27,957 nucleotides of DNA, taken from assembly GCA_934635545.1 (NCBI GenBank), contig CAKTZN010000007.1, positions 1 to 27,957 of the forward strand. The letters run 5' to 3'. Positions 18,393-25,909 of this stretch are shown piece by piece (position 1 is the first letter of the stretch; each line of letters starts with the position of its first letter). The DNA is from an uncultured Oscillospiraceae bacterium (GTDB taxonomy: Bacteria > Bacillota > Clostridia > Oscillospirales > Oscillospiraceae). The notes beneath the pieces are model-generated. The model made no database searches. It saw only the letters and a list, made by a program, of their open reading frames with translations, and was not told the origin of the DNA. The position numbers were made by a program, and so were the translations under genes.

Positions 18393-19642
18393 TCGAAGCA
18401 TTGAAGGGCCTGCTGGCCATCGAATCCGTGGCCGATCACGGCAGGGACGGCTATCCCTACGGCCCCGGCCCGGCCAAAGCGCTGGACTATACCCTGGCGC
18501 TGTGTGAAAGGCTGGGCTTCCGCGTGAAGAACGCCGGCGGGAAATACGGCTATGCCGAGGTGGGTCAGGGCGACGAGATCATCGGCGTCCTGAGCCATCT
18601 GGACGTGGTGCCCGCCGGGAAGGGCTGGGACTATCCCCCCTACGCCGGAACAGTGGCGGACGGCCGCCTCTATGGCCGCGGCACGCTGGACGACAAGGGC
18701 CCGGCCATCATCAGCATCTACGCCGTCAAGGATCTGGCGGACGCCTACGCCGCCGCCGGAAAGGAGATGCCCCGCCGTATCCGCCTGATCTTCGGCCAGA
18801 CGGAGGAAAACGGCGACTGGTACGACATGGAGGCCTATGTGGCCAACGAGGAGCCGGTCACCTGCGGCATCACCCCCGACGGCGATTTCCCCGCCATCTA
18901 CTGCGAAAAGGGCATCGTCGTGGTAACCCTCACCATGCCGCTGGCGGGCAGTGGCATCCTCAGCGCCCACGGCGGCAGCGCCCCCAACATCGTCCCGGAC
19001 GAGTGCGTGGTGGAGACCGCCTCCGGCACCCACAGCGCCGAGGGAAAGCCCGCCCACGGCAGCGCCCCCTGGCACGGCGAGAACGCCATCGACAAGGTGC
19101 TGACCCACCTGTCCCAGACCGAGGGCGGCAAATTTGCCGACGCCTACACCGCCCTCTTCGGCGGCGACGTGTACGGCAAGCGCCTGGGCCTGAACGTAGA
19201 ATCCCCCGACAGCGGCCCGCTGTCCCTGAACGTAGGCATGCTGCGGGTGGAGGACGGAGAGCTTCGCCTGACGGTGGACATCCGCCACCCGGAGACCATG
19301 GACGGTCAGGCGGTGCTGGATACCCTGCGCACCGCGGCGGAGGCCCACGGCTTCACCATGCTGCCCGCCAGTCCCCTGCGCCCGGTGTATCTGGATAAGA
19401 ACGGCCCGGTCATGACCCGGCTGCTGGAGGCCTACCGCCGGGAGACCGGCGACATGTCCCAGCCCCTGGCCATCGGCGGCGGCACCTATGCCCGCGCCAT
19501 GGACAACATCATCGCCTTCGGCCCCAACTTCCCCGGCGAGGAGTGCCGCGAGCATGAGGGCAACGAGTATATCACCCTGACCAACATGGAGCGGCTGCGC
19601 CGCATCTATCGAAACGCCCTGCAAAATCTGTTGGAAATGTAA
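18389..19642 (+). CDS. M20 family dipeptidase (PepV/Sapep-like)
   Basis: A 417-residue cytoplasmic di-zinc dipeptidase. The metal-site blocks are SHLDVVPAG (His70, Asp72), GRGTLDDKGP (Asp101-Asp102), GQTEENGDW (Glu139-Glu140), TPDGDFP and a C-terminal ECREHEGNEY (His). The large lid domain typical of PepV sits between the two halves. The ATG overlaps the M32 stop (ATGA), so the two are translationally coupled. It probably completes breakdown of imported peptides to amino acids. The frame is open further upstream, from 18032, but that part only shadows the M32 gene. Confidence 0.9.
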   Translation: MIEALKGLLAIESVADHGRDGYPYGPGPAKALDYTLALCERLGFRVKNAGGKYGYAEVGQGDEIIGVLSHLDVVPAGKGWDYPPYAGTVADGRLYGRGTLDDKGPAIISIYAVKDLADAYAAAGKEMPRRIRLIFGQTEENGDWYDMEAYVANEEPVTCGITPDGDFPAIYCEKGIVVVTLTMPLAGSGILSAHGGSAPNIVPDECVVETASGTHSAEGKPAHGSAPWHGENAIDKVLTHLSQTEGGKFADAYTALFGGDVYGKRLGLNVESPDSGPLSLNVGMLRVEDGELRLTVDIRHPETMDGQAVLDTLRTAAEAHGFTMLPASPLRPVYLDKNGPVMTRLLEAYRRETGDMSQPLAIGGGTYARAMDNIIAFGPNFPGEECREHEGNEYITLTNMERLRRIYRNALQNLLEM

Positions 19643-19650
19643 GCACACAA

Positions 19651-19682
19651 AAAGAGACACGTCCCACAGGACATGTCTCTTT
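19651..19682. terminator. Bidirectional hairpin terminator
   Basis: A 14-bp stem (19651-19664 with 19669-19682) with a single A-C mismatch and loop CACA, ending in AAA/TTT. It lies between the convergent M20 dipeptidase and EutH-like genes. Confidence 0.8.
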
Positions 19683-19684
19683 CG

Positions 19685-20755
19685 TTATGCGTGTTTCGGT
19701 CTCGTCAGCAGCAGCGCCAGCGCCGCCGCCAGCACGCCGCCCACCGTCTTGGTCAGCAGCAGCGGCGTCAGCATGACGGGCTCCGCGCTCAGCGTAAAGC
19801 CCAGATGGGACGCCAACGTGGACGCGCCGCACACCAGAAACGCGGCGTTCATGGCCCGTCCCCGGGGATCCATGTCCTTCAGCATGGCCAGTGCCGGTGT
19901 GACGCTGACAAAGCCGATCAGCAGCCCGGCCAGACTGCTGTCCGCCAGCCCGGCCCGCCGTCCCAGCACCTGCAAAGGGCGGGATAGCGCCCGCCGCAGC
20001 AGCTCCGCCGCCGGAAGACTGCCCAGCAGCACCACGCCGATACCGGACACCACCTTCATGGCGTCCTCGATGGGGGCCAGTCCCGGCAGCAGCACCGCGC
20101 CGGAGATGTACTGCACCGCCCCCAGCGTCAGCCCGATGATGCTCAGCCACCGGATGAGCCGGGCAAACCAGGAAAAGCCCACCAGCGTCTGCCGGGGCAG
20201 GAACCGCAGTCCCGCCATCAGCAGAATGGCCAACAGCAGGACCGGCAGCGTCTGAACCAGCAGCGGCAGAAAGGCCATGCCGCTGCACAGGCCACCAACC
20301 AGCAGTGCCGCCGGAAGCACCGCAAGGCCGATCAGCAACCCCCGGAAGAAGTCGCTGGCCGCCTCCCCCTTCACCATGCCGATGCCCAGCGGGATGGTGA
20401 AGGACACGGTGCAGCCCAGGGTCGCCGCCGCCAGGATCCCGGCGTAGCGCCCCACGGCGGCGTCCGCCGCCAGTGCCGCCGCCATCTGGTAGCCGCCCAT
20501 GTCGATGGCCAGGATGCCGCCCAGCATGGCCGGATCCAGTCCCAGCCGCAGCCACAGCGGCGCCACCGTGTGCTCCAGCGCGCCGGAGAGCAGCGGGGCC
20601 AGGCACAGGATCCCCGCCATGGACAGGGCCGTGGGCCCCAGCAGGTGGAAGCCCTCCTCAAACCGCTCTCCCAGCTTGAAGCGGTTGCCCAGCAGCAGAT
20701 CCAGTCCGCCCAGGGCCGCGCCGCCTGCCAATATCCACAAAATCACACGTTCCAT
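19685..20755 (-). CDS. eutH: EutH-like ethanolamine transporter
   Basis: A 356-residue integral membrane protein with about ten hydrophobic helices. Features of the EutH family are visible: FEEGFHLLGPTALSMAGI near the N-terminus (about 28-45), a GYQMA segment around residue 85 (IDMGGYQMAA) and GCTVSFTIPLGIG (about 112-124). EutH carries ethanolamine across the membrane, mainly when it is scarce or protonated. The frame stays open upstream to 21064, but AAGGAG lies nine bases before the ATG at 20755 and a promoter lies within the extension, so 20755 is preferred. No other eut genes occur in the window, so ethanolamine use here is not shown. Confidence 0.78.
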   Translation of the reverse strand: MERVILWILAGGAALGGLDLLLGNRFKLGERFEEGFHLLGPTALSMAGILCLAPLLSGALEHTVAPLWLRLGLDPAMLGGILAIDMGGYQMAAALAADAAVGRYAGILAAATLGCTVSFTIPLGIGMVKGEAASDFFRGLLIGLAVLPAALLVGGLCSGMAFLPLLVQTLPVLLLAILLMAGLRFLPRQTLVGFSWFARLIRWLSIIGLTLGAVQYISGAVLLPGLAPIEDAMKVVSGIGVVLLGSLPAAELLRRALSRPLQVLGRRAGLADSSLAGLLIGFVSVTPALAMLKDMDPRGRAMNAAFLVCGASTLASHLGFTLSAEPVMLTPLLLTKTVGGVLAAALALLLTRPKHA

Positions 20756-20810
20756 TCCGCCCGGCTCCTTCGCGCTGCCCCAAACTGGCAGTCTGTGTTT
20801 CTCTCCTGTT

Positions 20811-20839
20811 ATTATACCGCATCCCGCGGCAAAACGCAA
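20811..20839 (-). promoter_or_regulatory. Promoter of the eutH-like gene
   Basis: On the minus strand a consensus TATAAT (20811-20816) has a weak -35 TTGCGT (20834-20839) 17 bases away. It is about 55 bases upstream of the start. Confidence 0.55.
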
Positions 20840-20872
20840 ACCCGGCAGCCTCTTTTGCCCTATCCGCATAGC

Positions 20873-20906
20873 AAGCAGGCGCAGCGTAAACACGCTGCGC
20901 CTGCTT
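20873..20906. terminator. Hairpin terminator downstream of the AAA+ gene
   Basis: A perfect 14-bp inverted repeat (20873-20886 with 20893-20906), extendable by one pair, with a short A-rich loop, fifteen bases past the AAA+ stop. The T run on the minus strand is poor. Confidence 0.65.
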
Positions 20907-20921
20907 GTTATTTCTTTCCTG

Positions 20922-23471
20922 TTACGTCCAGCTCTCCAAACTGCGCTGCTTCTCATAGGCCGCCGCGTCCTCCGGCGACACGGAGGATTTTGCCCGGGAA
21001 ATGATGTCCAGGATCTCGCCGGTGTGCAGCGGCTCCTCCTTCCCGGCCACGGAGCGGTGGACATACAGCACCTTGGCCTTGTTGATGATGGCCGCCACGT
21101 CGGCGCAGGTATAGCCCGCCAGCGCCGCGGTAACGGCGTCCACGTCCGCGTCGTTGGGGATGTCGCCCAGATACCCCAGCACCATCTGGCGGATGGAATC
21201 CTGATCCGGCAGCGGGATGTAGATCTTGGTGTCGAACCGCCCCGCCCGCAGCAGCGCGGGATCCAGCGACTCCGGCCGGTTGGTAGCGGCGATCACGGTA
21301 ACGCCCGACAGGGACTCCATGCCGTCCATCTCCGTCAAAAGCTGGTTGATAATCCGCACGGAGCCCGCGTTGGTGCTGCGCGCCTCCGCGATGGCATCGA
21401 TCTCGTCGAAGAACAGGATGGAGGGCTTCGTCTCCCGGGCGTCCATGAACGCCTTGCGGAGATTCTCCTCCGATTCGCCCACACCGCGGCCCAGCAGCTC
21501 CGGCCCGTTCACCACATAGAACGCGGCCTTGCTCTCGTCTGCCGCCACCTTGGCGAAGAAGGTCTTGCCGCAGCCCGGAGGCCCGAACAGCAGAATACCC
21601 TTGGGGGCGGATATGCCGTATTTCTTGTACTGCTCGGCGTTCTGGATGGGCAGCTCGATCTTCTCCCGCAGCAGGGCCTTGACGGAGTCCATGCCCTTGA
21701 TGTCGTCCCAGCACAGGTGCTTGGCGGTCTTGTTGCGGTTGTCCTCCTGCGCGCCGCTGGAGCGGTTGTACTTCTTGCCCCACAGCTCGTACATCTTCTG
21801 CATCTCCAGCGTATAGCTGGGCCGGGTGATGGACAGGCGCATCATCAACTGCTCCTCGGTGACAGGCTTGAAGTCGTTCTCCCGGAACGCCGCCTCGCAC
21901 AGGCCCCGGATGTCCGCGCCGGTGAAGCGTTCGCTGTTCTCCGCCAGCTTCTGATAGTCCACGCCGGTGCCCGCCTTGCCCCGCAGATACTTCTCAAACA
22001 TGACGGCTCTGGCCGCCTCGTCGGGCACGCCCACATAGATCAGCTTGTCGAACCGGCCCGGCCGCAGCGCCGCGGGGTCGATCAGCGTGGGATTGTTGGT
22101 AGTGGCCACCACCAGCACGTCCTGCAGATCCACATAGCCGTCCATCTGGGCCAGGAATGTGCTGACGATGGAGGTTTCGTAGCTGCGCTCCGCCTTGGAG
22201 CGATCCATCAGGAAGGACTCGATCTCGTCGAAGCAGATGATGCAGGGCGCCTTGTCCCGCGCCTGTTGGAACACGCGGACCAGATTCTTCTCCGATTCAC
22301 CCACATACATATTCAGGAAGCTGCTGGCGTTCACCACGATCAGCTTCATCTTCGTCTCGTTGGCGATGATCCGGGCCATGGTGGTCTTGCCGGTGCCCGG
22401 AGGGCCAAACAGCAGCAGGCCCTTCACCGGGGCCATGCCCGCCTTCACCAGCCGGTCGTACTCCCGCTTGTCGGTATAGGGCCGGATGATGCTCTGGATC
22501 TCCTTCTTCGTCTCCTCATAGCCCGCGATGGAGTCCCACTTGTCAAAGGTGATCTCCGCGTTGGACACGGCGTTCTTGCTGCCCTCCATAGCGGCGTCCC
22601 CGGCGGACAGCTTATGCGTCATCTCCTCCGAGGCGAAGGGACGGCTGATGAGATACGCCGCGATCATCTGCAGCACGATGGCGCCCACCGGCAGCGGGTC
22701 GTCCACGGCGAACACCATCGAGGTGCCGAACACCGCGGCGGCCAGCACCACGGCGGCGATCAGGAATTTCACGCCGTCCGCCGCGTCAAAGGCCAGCTTC
22801 TTCCCCAGCCGCACCTTGGCGAACAGGTACAGCAGCGCCGCCGCCAGCACGCCGTAGATGGCGATGGCGATGATCAGCGCGGTGATGTTGCTGTGAAGCA
22901 GCGTCTGATACATCTGCTTGAAGTTCAGGCTCCGCAGATACGCCTGTGCATTGGTGTAGTACACCCGCCGGTAATGGAAGGGGAACACACCGCCGAAGCC
23001 GCTCAGCAGCGTCAGCAGGCCATAATAGATGCCGTACAGCACGCAGAGCTGCTTCGAGCCGATGCGGGACAGCAGACACAGCCCCACCAGCAGCGCGCAG
23101 AACTGCCAGCCGCCGAAGACATTCCCCGGCACAAAGCACAGCGGCAGCAGTATGACCCAAAAGCTCAGGACATGATTGCACCCGCAGAAAAACAGCGTCA
23201 GCGCCGCGATGACCACCACCAGCAGCGCGTTGATGTGGGCCAGGGACAGGCACAGCACCAGTGCGTTGGCGAATATGGCCACGCCGGGCTTGAAAAAGAA
23301 CAGTGCGCCCATGACCACCGCGATGAGCCATGCGGACATGCCGTCAAACATGCTGGTGGCCAGCAGTACCTTCGCGACATAGCAGACGCCCACCGCGCCG
23401 ATCAGCCGGTAGACCGTGGCGTGATAGACGCGATCCAGCTTGGACCGCAGCATTTCGATACGTTCCATCAT
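20922..23471 (-). CDS. Membrane-anchored tandem AAA+ ATPase (Cdc48/FtsH-like domains)
   Basis: An 849-residue protein. Residues about 20-280 hold eight or so hydrophobic segments, including a Cys-rich helix (LFFCGCNH). Two classic AAA+ modules follow. D1 has Walker A GPPGTGKT (356-363), Walker B CFDEI (about 413-417), sensor TTNN (457-460) and Arg residues in ALRPGRFD (468-475). D2 has GPPGCGKT (630-637), FFDEI (687-691), ATNRP and ALLRAGRFD. D1 carries an aromatic pore-loop residue (NMYVGESE) while D2 has GRGVGESE. There is no protease domain, so it is not FtsH; it may remodel or extract membrane proteins. The frame is open to 23642, but the promoter at 23521-23549 lies in that part. The ribosome site is weak (AGAGAAG). 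Confidence 0.85.
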   Translation of the reverse strand: MMERIEMLRSKLDRVYHATVYRLIGAVGVCYVAKVLLATSMFDGMSAWLIAVVMGALFFFKPGVAIFANALVLCLSLAHINALLVVVIAALTLFFCGCNHVLSFWVILLPLCFVPGNVFGGWQFCALLVGLCLLSRIGSKQLCVLYGIYYGLLTLLSGFGGVFPFHYRRVYYTNAQAYLRSLNFKQMYQTLLHSNITALIIAIAIYGVLAAALLYLFAKVRLGKKLAFDAADGVKFLIAAVVLAAAVFGTSMVFAVDDPLPVGAIVLQMIAAYLISRPFASEEMTHKLSAGDAAMEGSKNAVSNAEITFDKWDSIAGYEETKKEIQSIIRPYTDKREYDRLVKAGMAPVKGLLLFGPPGTGKTTMARIIANETKMKLIVVNASSFLNMYVGESEKNLVRVFQQARDKAPCIICFDEIESFLMDRSKAERSYETSIVSTFLAQMDGYVDLQDVLVVATTNNPTLIDPAALRPGRFDKLIYVGVPDEAARAVMFEKYLRGKAGTGVDYQKLAENSERFTGADIRGLCEAAFRENDFKPVTEEQLMMRLSITRPSYTLEMQKMYELWGKKYNRSSGAQEDNRNKTAKHLCWDDIKGMDSVKALLREKIELPIQNAEQYKKYGISAPKGILLFGPPGCGKTFFAKVAADESKAAFYVVNGPELLGRGVGESEENLRKAFMDARETKPSILFFDEIDAIAEARSTNAGSVRIINQLLTEMDGMESLSGVTVIAATNRPESLDPALLRAGRFDTKIYIPLPDQDSIRQMVLGYLGDIPNDADVDAVTAALAGYTCADVAAIINKAKVLYVHRSVAGKEEPLHTGEILDIISRAKSSVSPEDAAAYEKQRSLESWT

Positions 23472-23520
23472 ATACTTCTCTCTCTCGTATTTGTTGGCCT
23501 CTGTTGACGTTTGTTCTGAT

Positions 23521-23549
23521 ATTATAGCATTTTCTGTCGAAACCGTCAA
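23521..23549 (-). promoter_or_regulatory. Strong promoter of the AAA+ gene
   Basis: On the minus strand TTGACG (23544-23549) and TATAAT (23521-23526) are 17 bases apart, with extended -10 bases TGC. This near-consensus sigma-A promoter, about 50 bases upstream, fixes the AAA+ start at 23471. Confidence 0.82.
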
Positions 23550-23597
23550 CGAAATTTGCGATAAACGGGGCATTTTATCCGTTCTGCCCCTCCCCTG

Positions 23598-23616
23598 CCC
23601 TGCCGCTGCGGCAGGG
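23598..23616. other. GC-rich hairpin upstream of sigK
   Basis: CCCTGCCG (23598-23605) pairs with CGGCAGGG (23609-23616) around CTG, between the divergent AAA+ and sigK genes. It may separate the two promoters. I see no convincing sigma-E-type promoter for sigK in 23550-23670. Confidence 0.35.
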
Positions 23617-23671
23617 GGCATAGGGACTTCCCGTGGGCGCATAGCCTTAGCAAGGAAAGGAGGGGAGCGTC

Positions 23672-24136
23672 ATGCTGAATGCGGCGCTGCTGCTGTTGTG
23701 CCAAAGCATGTTCTGGTCGCTGCACCTGGCCGGCAGCGGCGGCTCATTCCCCCAGCCGCTGACGGCGGAGGAGGAGCGGGCGTATCTGGCCCGCTGCGCC
23801 CAGGGCGATCTGGACGCCCGCAACGTGCTGGTGGAGCGGAACCTGCGCCTTGTGGCGCATATCATCAAAAAATACTACACCCAGGCCGAAGAGCAGGAGG
23901 ATCTGATCTCCATCGGCACCATCGGCCTCATCAAGGCGGTGAACACCTTCCGCGCCGACAAGGGCATCCGCCTTGCCACGTATGCCAGCCGATGCATTGA
24001 GAATGCTATACTATCACAACGGAAGAATCGGCGGTTGAGGTGGCGGAACGGACGCCTTTTGAGGCAAAATGGCGCCTGTTGGCGAGAGTGGGAGTCCGCT
24101 GCTATATTTTGCTTTCTAATGTATCGGGTGCAATAA
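23672..24136 (+). CDS. sigK: Sporulation sigma factor SigK, 5' part interrupted at codon 112
   Basis: The start has a strong AAAGGAGG site. Residues 1-20 form the hydrophobic pro-peptide, then [10 protein letters not shown] opens the mature part as in pro-sigma-[13 protein letters not shown] (region 2.1), [18 protein letters not shown] (region 2.2) and [11 protein letters not shown] (codons 101-111) match SigK closely. SigK normally continues with ENEILM; here codon 112 is GCT and the reading frame runs into unrelated sequence (residues 112-154) to a stop at 24136. Regions 2.4 (most), 3 and 4 are missing, so this product could not recognise promoters. SigK directs late mother-cell gene expression in sporulation. 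If the insert excises, the gene could be restored; otherwise it is broken. Confidence 0.8.
   Translation: MLNAALLLLCQSMFWSLHLAGSGGSFPQPLTAEEERAYLARCAQGDLDARNVLVERNLRLVAHIIKKYYTQAEEQEDLISIGTIGLIKAVNTFRADKGIRLATYASRCIENAILSQRKNRRLRWRNGRLLRQNGACWREWESAAIFCFLMYRVQ
23994..24006. other. sigK/insert junction with short inverted repeat
   Basis: GCATT-GAG-AATGC is a perfect five-base inverted repeat exactly where sigK homology stops (about 24005). In Bacillus subtilis the skin element recombines in a 5-base AATGA at this same codon position of sigK, and here AATG is present. The partner site is not in the window. Confidence 0.6.
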
Positions 24137-24636
24137 AAGTAGCCCCGCTCCAGATTCTTCAATTTCCAGTGATACTGCCGCACAAGTTTCAGGACGCAGA
24201 AAAGTTCAATTTGCAGTTCTCGGGCTTCGCAGAAATCACCGAAACAGCGGACAAGCTGCGCTGGCTTCGATACCAGAATGGCCTGCGGCAGAGAGACGTT
24301 GCAGACTACGCCGGTATAGACCGGAGCACCTATGTCCACTACGAAGAATATGACAAGGACCTCTACCCAATGGAGCACATGGAACGGATTGCGCAGCTCT
24401 TTGAGGTTCCGGTTGAAAGCCTTCTGGATGACTACAATCTATTTCTGAGAAATGGTCAGGGGGAACAGATCAAGGCAATTCGAACGAAACTGGGGCTGAC
24501 GCAAAGAGAATATGCGGACAAGCTGGGCGTCAGCCTTGGCAGTCTCAAGCAGTGGGAGCAAAACCGCAAGCAGATATTCAAATCCACGTGGGAGAAGTAT
24601 TTCAAGCAGAGTCTTGAAAAGCGTGGACAATTCTGA
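24040..24636 (+). CDS. XRE-type regulator with two helix-turn-helix domains, start uncertain
   Basis: The frame holds two HTH domains: the first at residues about 71-130 ([20 protein letters not shown] then [13 protein letters not shown]), the second at about 142-178 ([20 protein letters not shown] then [14 protein letters not shown]). The listed start is a GTG at 24040 without a good ribosome site; the frame is open back to 24001, next to the sigK junction. The family-like part seems to begin near [14 protein letters not shown] (24139), where the codon is GTA, so the original start may be lost. Another GTG is at 24169. Such regulators are common in Clostridia mobile elements. No target is evident. 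Confidence 0.65.
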   Translation: MAERTPFEAKWRLLARVGVRCYILLSNVSGAIKVAPLQILQFPVILPHKFQDAEKFNLQFSGFAEITETADKLRWLRYQNGLRQRDVADYAGIDRSTYVHYEEYDKDLYPMEHMERIAQLFEVPVESLLDDYNLFLRNGQGEQIKAIRTKLGLTQREYADKLGVSLGSLKQWEQNRKQIFKSTWEKYFKQSLEKRGQF

Positions 24637-24642
24637 TAGTAT
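24614..24642 (+). promoter_or_regulatory. Promoter of the antitoxin-like gene
   Basis: TTGAAA (24614-24619) and TAGTAT (24637-24642) are 17 bases apart, with an extended -10 TGA. The promoter overlaps the end of the XRE gene. Confidence 0.55.
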
Positions 24643-24656
24643 GATTACAGAATCAT
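24641..24656. promoter_or_regulatory. Inverted repeat, possible antitoxin operator
   Basis: ATGATT (24641-24646) and AATCAT (24651-24656) form a perfect inverted repeat around ACAG, starting at the end of the -10 box. Antitoxins of the Phd/YefM type often repress their own operon at such sites. Confidence 0.4.
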
Positions 24657-24673
24657 TCAGGAGATGCTGACCC

Positions 24674-24877
24674 ATGATTATTAAATCTTCGACTGCGCTG
24701 TGCAACGACTACAGCATGATCTCTGATCTGACGCATGAAGAAGCTGAACAACGTGAGGAAATCTTGAAGCTGCGCGCAAAGCTGGAGGCAGCAGAGGCCG
24801 CCCGGCTTTCTGGTGCGCCTGCCTATACGCTGGAGGAATCCAGAAAACGGCTGGAGGCGATCTATCAGCGTGGCTGA
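24674..24877 (+). pseudogene. Phd/YefM-type antitoxin with an internal deletion
   Basis: A 67-residue frame. MIIKSSTALCNDYSMISDL is the N-terminal start of a Phd/YefM-type antitoxin, and EEILKLRAKLEAAEAARLSG with YTLEESRKRLEAIYQ is its C-terminal toxin-binding tail. The usual core between them, about twenty residues of the form EP-ITKNG-G-VVMS-E, is absent: HEEAE joins directly to QREEIL in frame. The core makes the DNA-binding and dimer fold, so the product should not work normally. AGGAG lies ten bases before the ATG. It overlaps the start of a toxin stub. The family call rests on remembered sequence patterns, not a search. Confidence 0.6.
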
Positions 24878-24926
24878 CCTTGCAATTCTGGAACTCGCCC
24901 AGCGGGAGCTTGAAGCAATCGTGTAG
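24870..24926 (+). pseudogene. Remnant of a RelE/ParE-type toxin start
   Basis: A GTG overlapping the antitoxin end opens an eighteen-codon frame, with LAQRELEAIV before a TAG. This looks like the first helix of a RelE/ParE-type toxin (often PLAQRDLEEI), followed by immediate loss of the rest. The position and overlap fit an antitoxin-toxin operon. Confidence 0.45.
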
Positions 24927-24948
24927 CCCCATATAAACCTTGTGGGGC
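24926..24948. terminator. Weak hairpin after the toxin stub
   Basis: GCCCCA (24926-24931) pairs with TGGGGC (24943-24948) around an eleven-base loop; there is no T run, so terminator function is doubtful. Confidence 0.3.
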
Positions 24949-24976
24949 ATAATTCAGCGAGAAGCATATGAAAAAC

Positions 24977-25007
24977 GGGCAGACCGGCGTTCAATGCCGG
25001 TCTGCCC
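24977..25007. terminator. Bidirectional hairpin terminator
   Basis: A perfect 12-bp stem (24977-24988 with 24996-25007), seven-base loop. On the minus strand it is followed by a run of five Ts, and on the plus strand by ATTTT. It should end the minus-strand repA group. Confidence 0.85.
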
Positions 25008-25021
25008 ATTTTGCGTATGTA

Positions 25022-25198
25022 TCACTTCTGCGCCTTCAGATGCTTCGCCGCCGCGTCTACCAGTTCCAGCTTCTGCTCCGTGGAACAGGGCAGCTTCTGG
25101 ACATTTTTCAGCACCTGCTCGGACTGAAACTTTGCCAGCTCCTGTGCCAGCTCCTGCTTCGCCTGCTGGGACTTTGGGAAAATCAGAAATACTTCCAT
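25022..25198 (-). CDS. Small hypothetical protein of the mobile region
   Basis: A 58-residue frame, too short for most gene lists, with a strong AAAGGAGGG ribosome site six bases before the ATG and a terminator just downstream. It starts with the hydrophobic MEVFLIFP, then a Gln/Glu/Lys-rich helical stretch (QQAKQELAQELAKFQSEQ) and ends with AAAKHLKAQK. It follows the replication initiator gene on the same strand by 89 bases. I do not recognise the family. Confidence 0.6.
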   Translation of the reverse strand: MEVFLIFPKSQQAKQELAQELAKFQSEQVLKNVQKLPCSTEQKLELVDAAAKHLKAQK

Positions 25199-25287
25199 GG
25201 CTGCCCTCCTTTCCAGAGCATTTGCTGCTTCAATCTATGCGCATTTTTCAATGCATATGTAGGTGCTTTTGCGCGCTGCGCATGGTC

Positions 25288-25674
25288 TCAAGTCTGCGCA
25301 TCGGACTCATCCTTGACGATCAGTTTGGCATCCGCCGGGTAGTTCAGCGTGATGAGGGCGGGTTTGCCCAGTCCCTGTTTGCGGCGGATAATCAGGCCAC
25401 TGTACTCCAACTCGCTGAAGATCCGCGTGGCGCTCTGACGGCTGCGATGGAGTTTGATTTGTGCTTGCTCCAGAGTGAAGTACAGACGGATGGTGCCGTC
25501 CGGCTCGACGTAGCCATTCTGCCGGGAGATGCTGGCTCTGTCCAGTAGAAGCGCGTAGAGTACCTTGGCGTCGTTGCTGATGTCGCACAGAGTTTCGTCT
25601 TGCAGAAGGAACCGCGGAAGCGGCACATAGGACGCCGTTGGGCTTTGCGTCGTGAACTTGTAAAATGCTTTCAT
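25288..25674 (-). CDS. repA: RepA_N-type replication initiator, short form
   Basis: A 128-residue protein containing the RepA_N winged-helix domain: VPLPRFLLQDETLCDISNDA (about 16-35), LYALLLDRASISRQNGYVEP, LYFTLEQAQIKLHRSRQSAT and LIIRRKQGLGKP. Initiators of this family start replication of plasmids and of conjugative elements in Firmicutes, but are usually two to three times longer with a C-terminal domain that is missing here. The ATG at 25674 is behind AGGAGG (four bases spacing); an upstream ATG at 25704 overlaps that region. AT-rich repeats lie upstream. Its right-hand neighbour on the same strand is mobC. Truncated or mini version is undecided. Confidence 0.72.
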   Translation of the reverse strand: MKAFYKFTTQSPTASYVPLPRFLLQDETLCDISNDAKVLYALLLDRASISRQNGYVEPDGTIRLYFTLEQAQIKLHRSRQSATRIFSELEYSGLIIRRKQGLGKPALITLNYPADAKLIVKDESDAQT

Positions 25675-25682
25675 CTGACCTC

Positions 25683-25737
25683 CTATCCCATCCATCCTAT
25701 CCATCGGATTTGTATTGATTGGATTGATAGATTGATT
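25683..25737. repeat. Short direct repeats upstream of repA, possible origin iterons
   Basis: Two CTATCC-ATC copies (25683-25692 and 25697-25705) are followed by three ATTGAT copies (25714, 25723, 25731; period 8-9). An AT-rich stretch continues to about 25770. Direct repeats plus AT-rich DNA next to an initiator gene are typical of a replication origin. Confidence 0.45.
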
Positions 25738-25909
25738 CTTTTGAGAGTTGATTTATTTCTTATTAGTTAGTGGATGGATTTCAGCCCCGATGAAGGTCGT
25801 GGAAACCAGCCTCCTGAAATCCGGTTGCGGAACACTCTGGAGCGTTAGCTTGTCCACCGTCTGAAAAACCGGTGATGGAAAACCCCACGCATGGAAAAGC
25901 CCGTTGTGG
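25738..25909. other. Non-coding stretch between repA and mobC
   Basis: No gene with a start and ribosome site is visible. It contains an imperfect twelve-base direct repeat, ATGGAAAACCCC (25875-25886) and ATGGAAAAGCCC (25891-25902), with a sixteen-base period right after the mobC stop. A transfer origin may lie here, or it is the scar of a lost relaxase gene. Confidence 0.35.

Noticed and set aside
20756..21064. N-terminal extension of the EutH-like gene
   Set aside because: It runs through the hairpin at 20873-20906 and the -10/-35 boxes; the start with AAGGAG at 20755 matches the family.
20499..23507. Plus-strand frame of about 1000 codons opposite EutH and AAA+ genes
   Set aside because: It crosses a hairpin terminator and a promoter and is rich in His, Gln and Arg; typical GC-skewed shadow.
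23472..23642. 57-codon N-terminal extension of the AAA+ gene
   Set aside because: It contains the strong promoter at 23521-23549 and has Ala/Gly/Arg-rich non-homologous sequence.
24940..25548. Plus-strand frame of 202 codons
   Set aside because: It passes through a perfect terminator hairpin and lies antisense to the small gene and repA.
25770..25909. Minus-strand open stretch after mobC without a start codon
   Set aside because: Open for about 50 codons but no start or ribosome site and no recognised motif; treated as non-coding or remnant.
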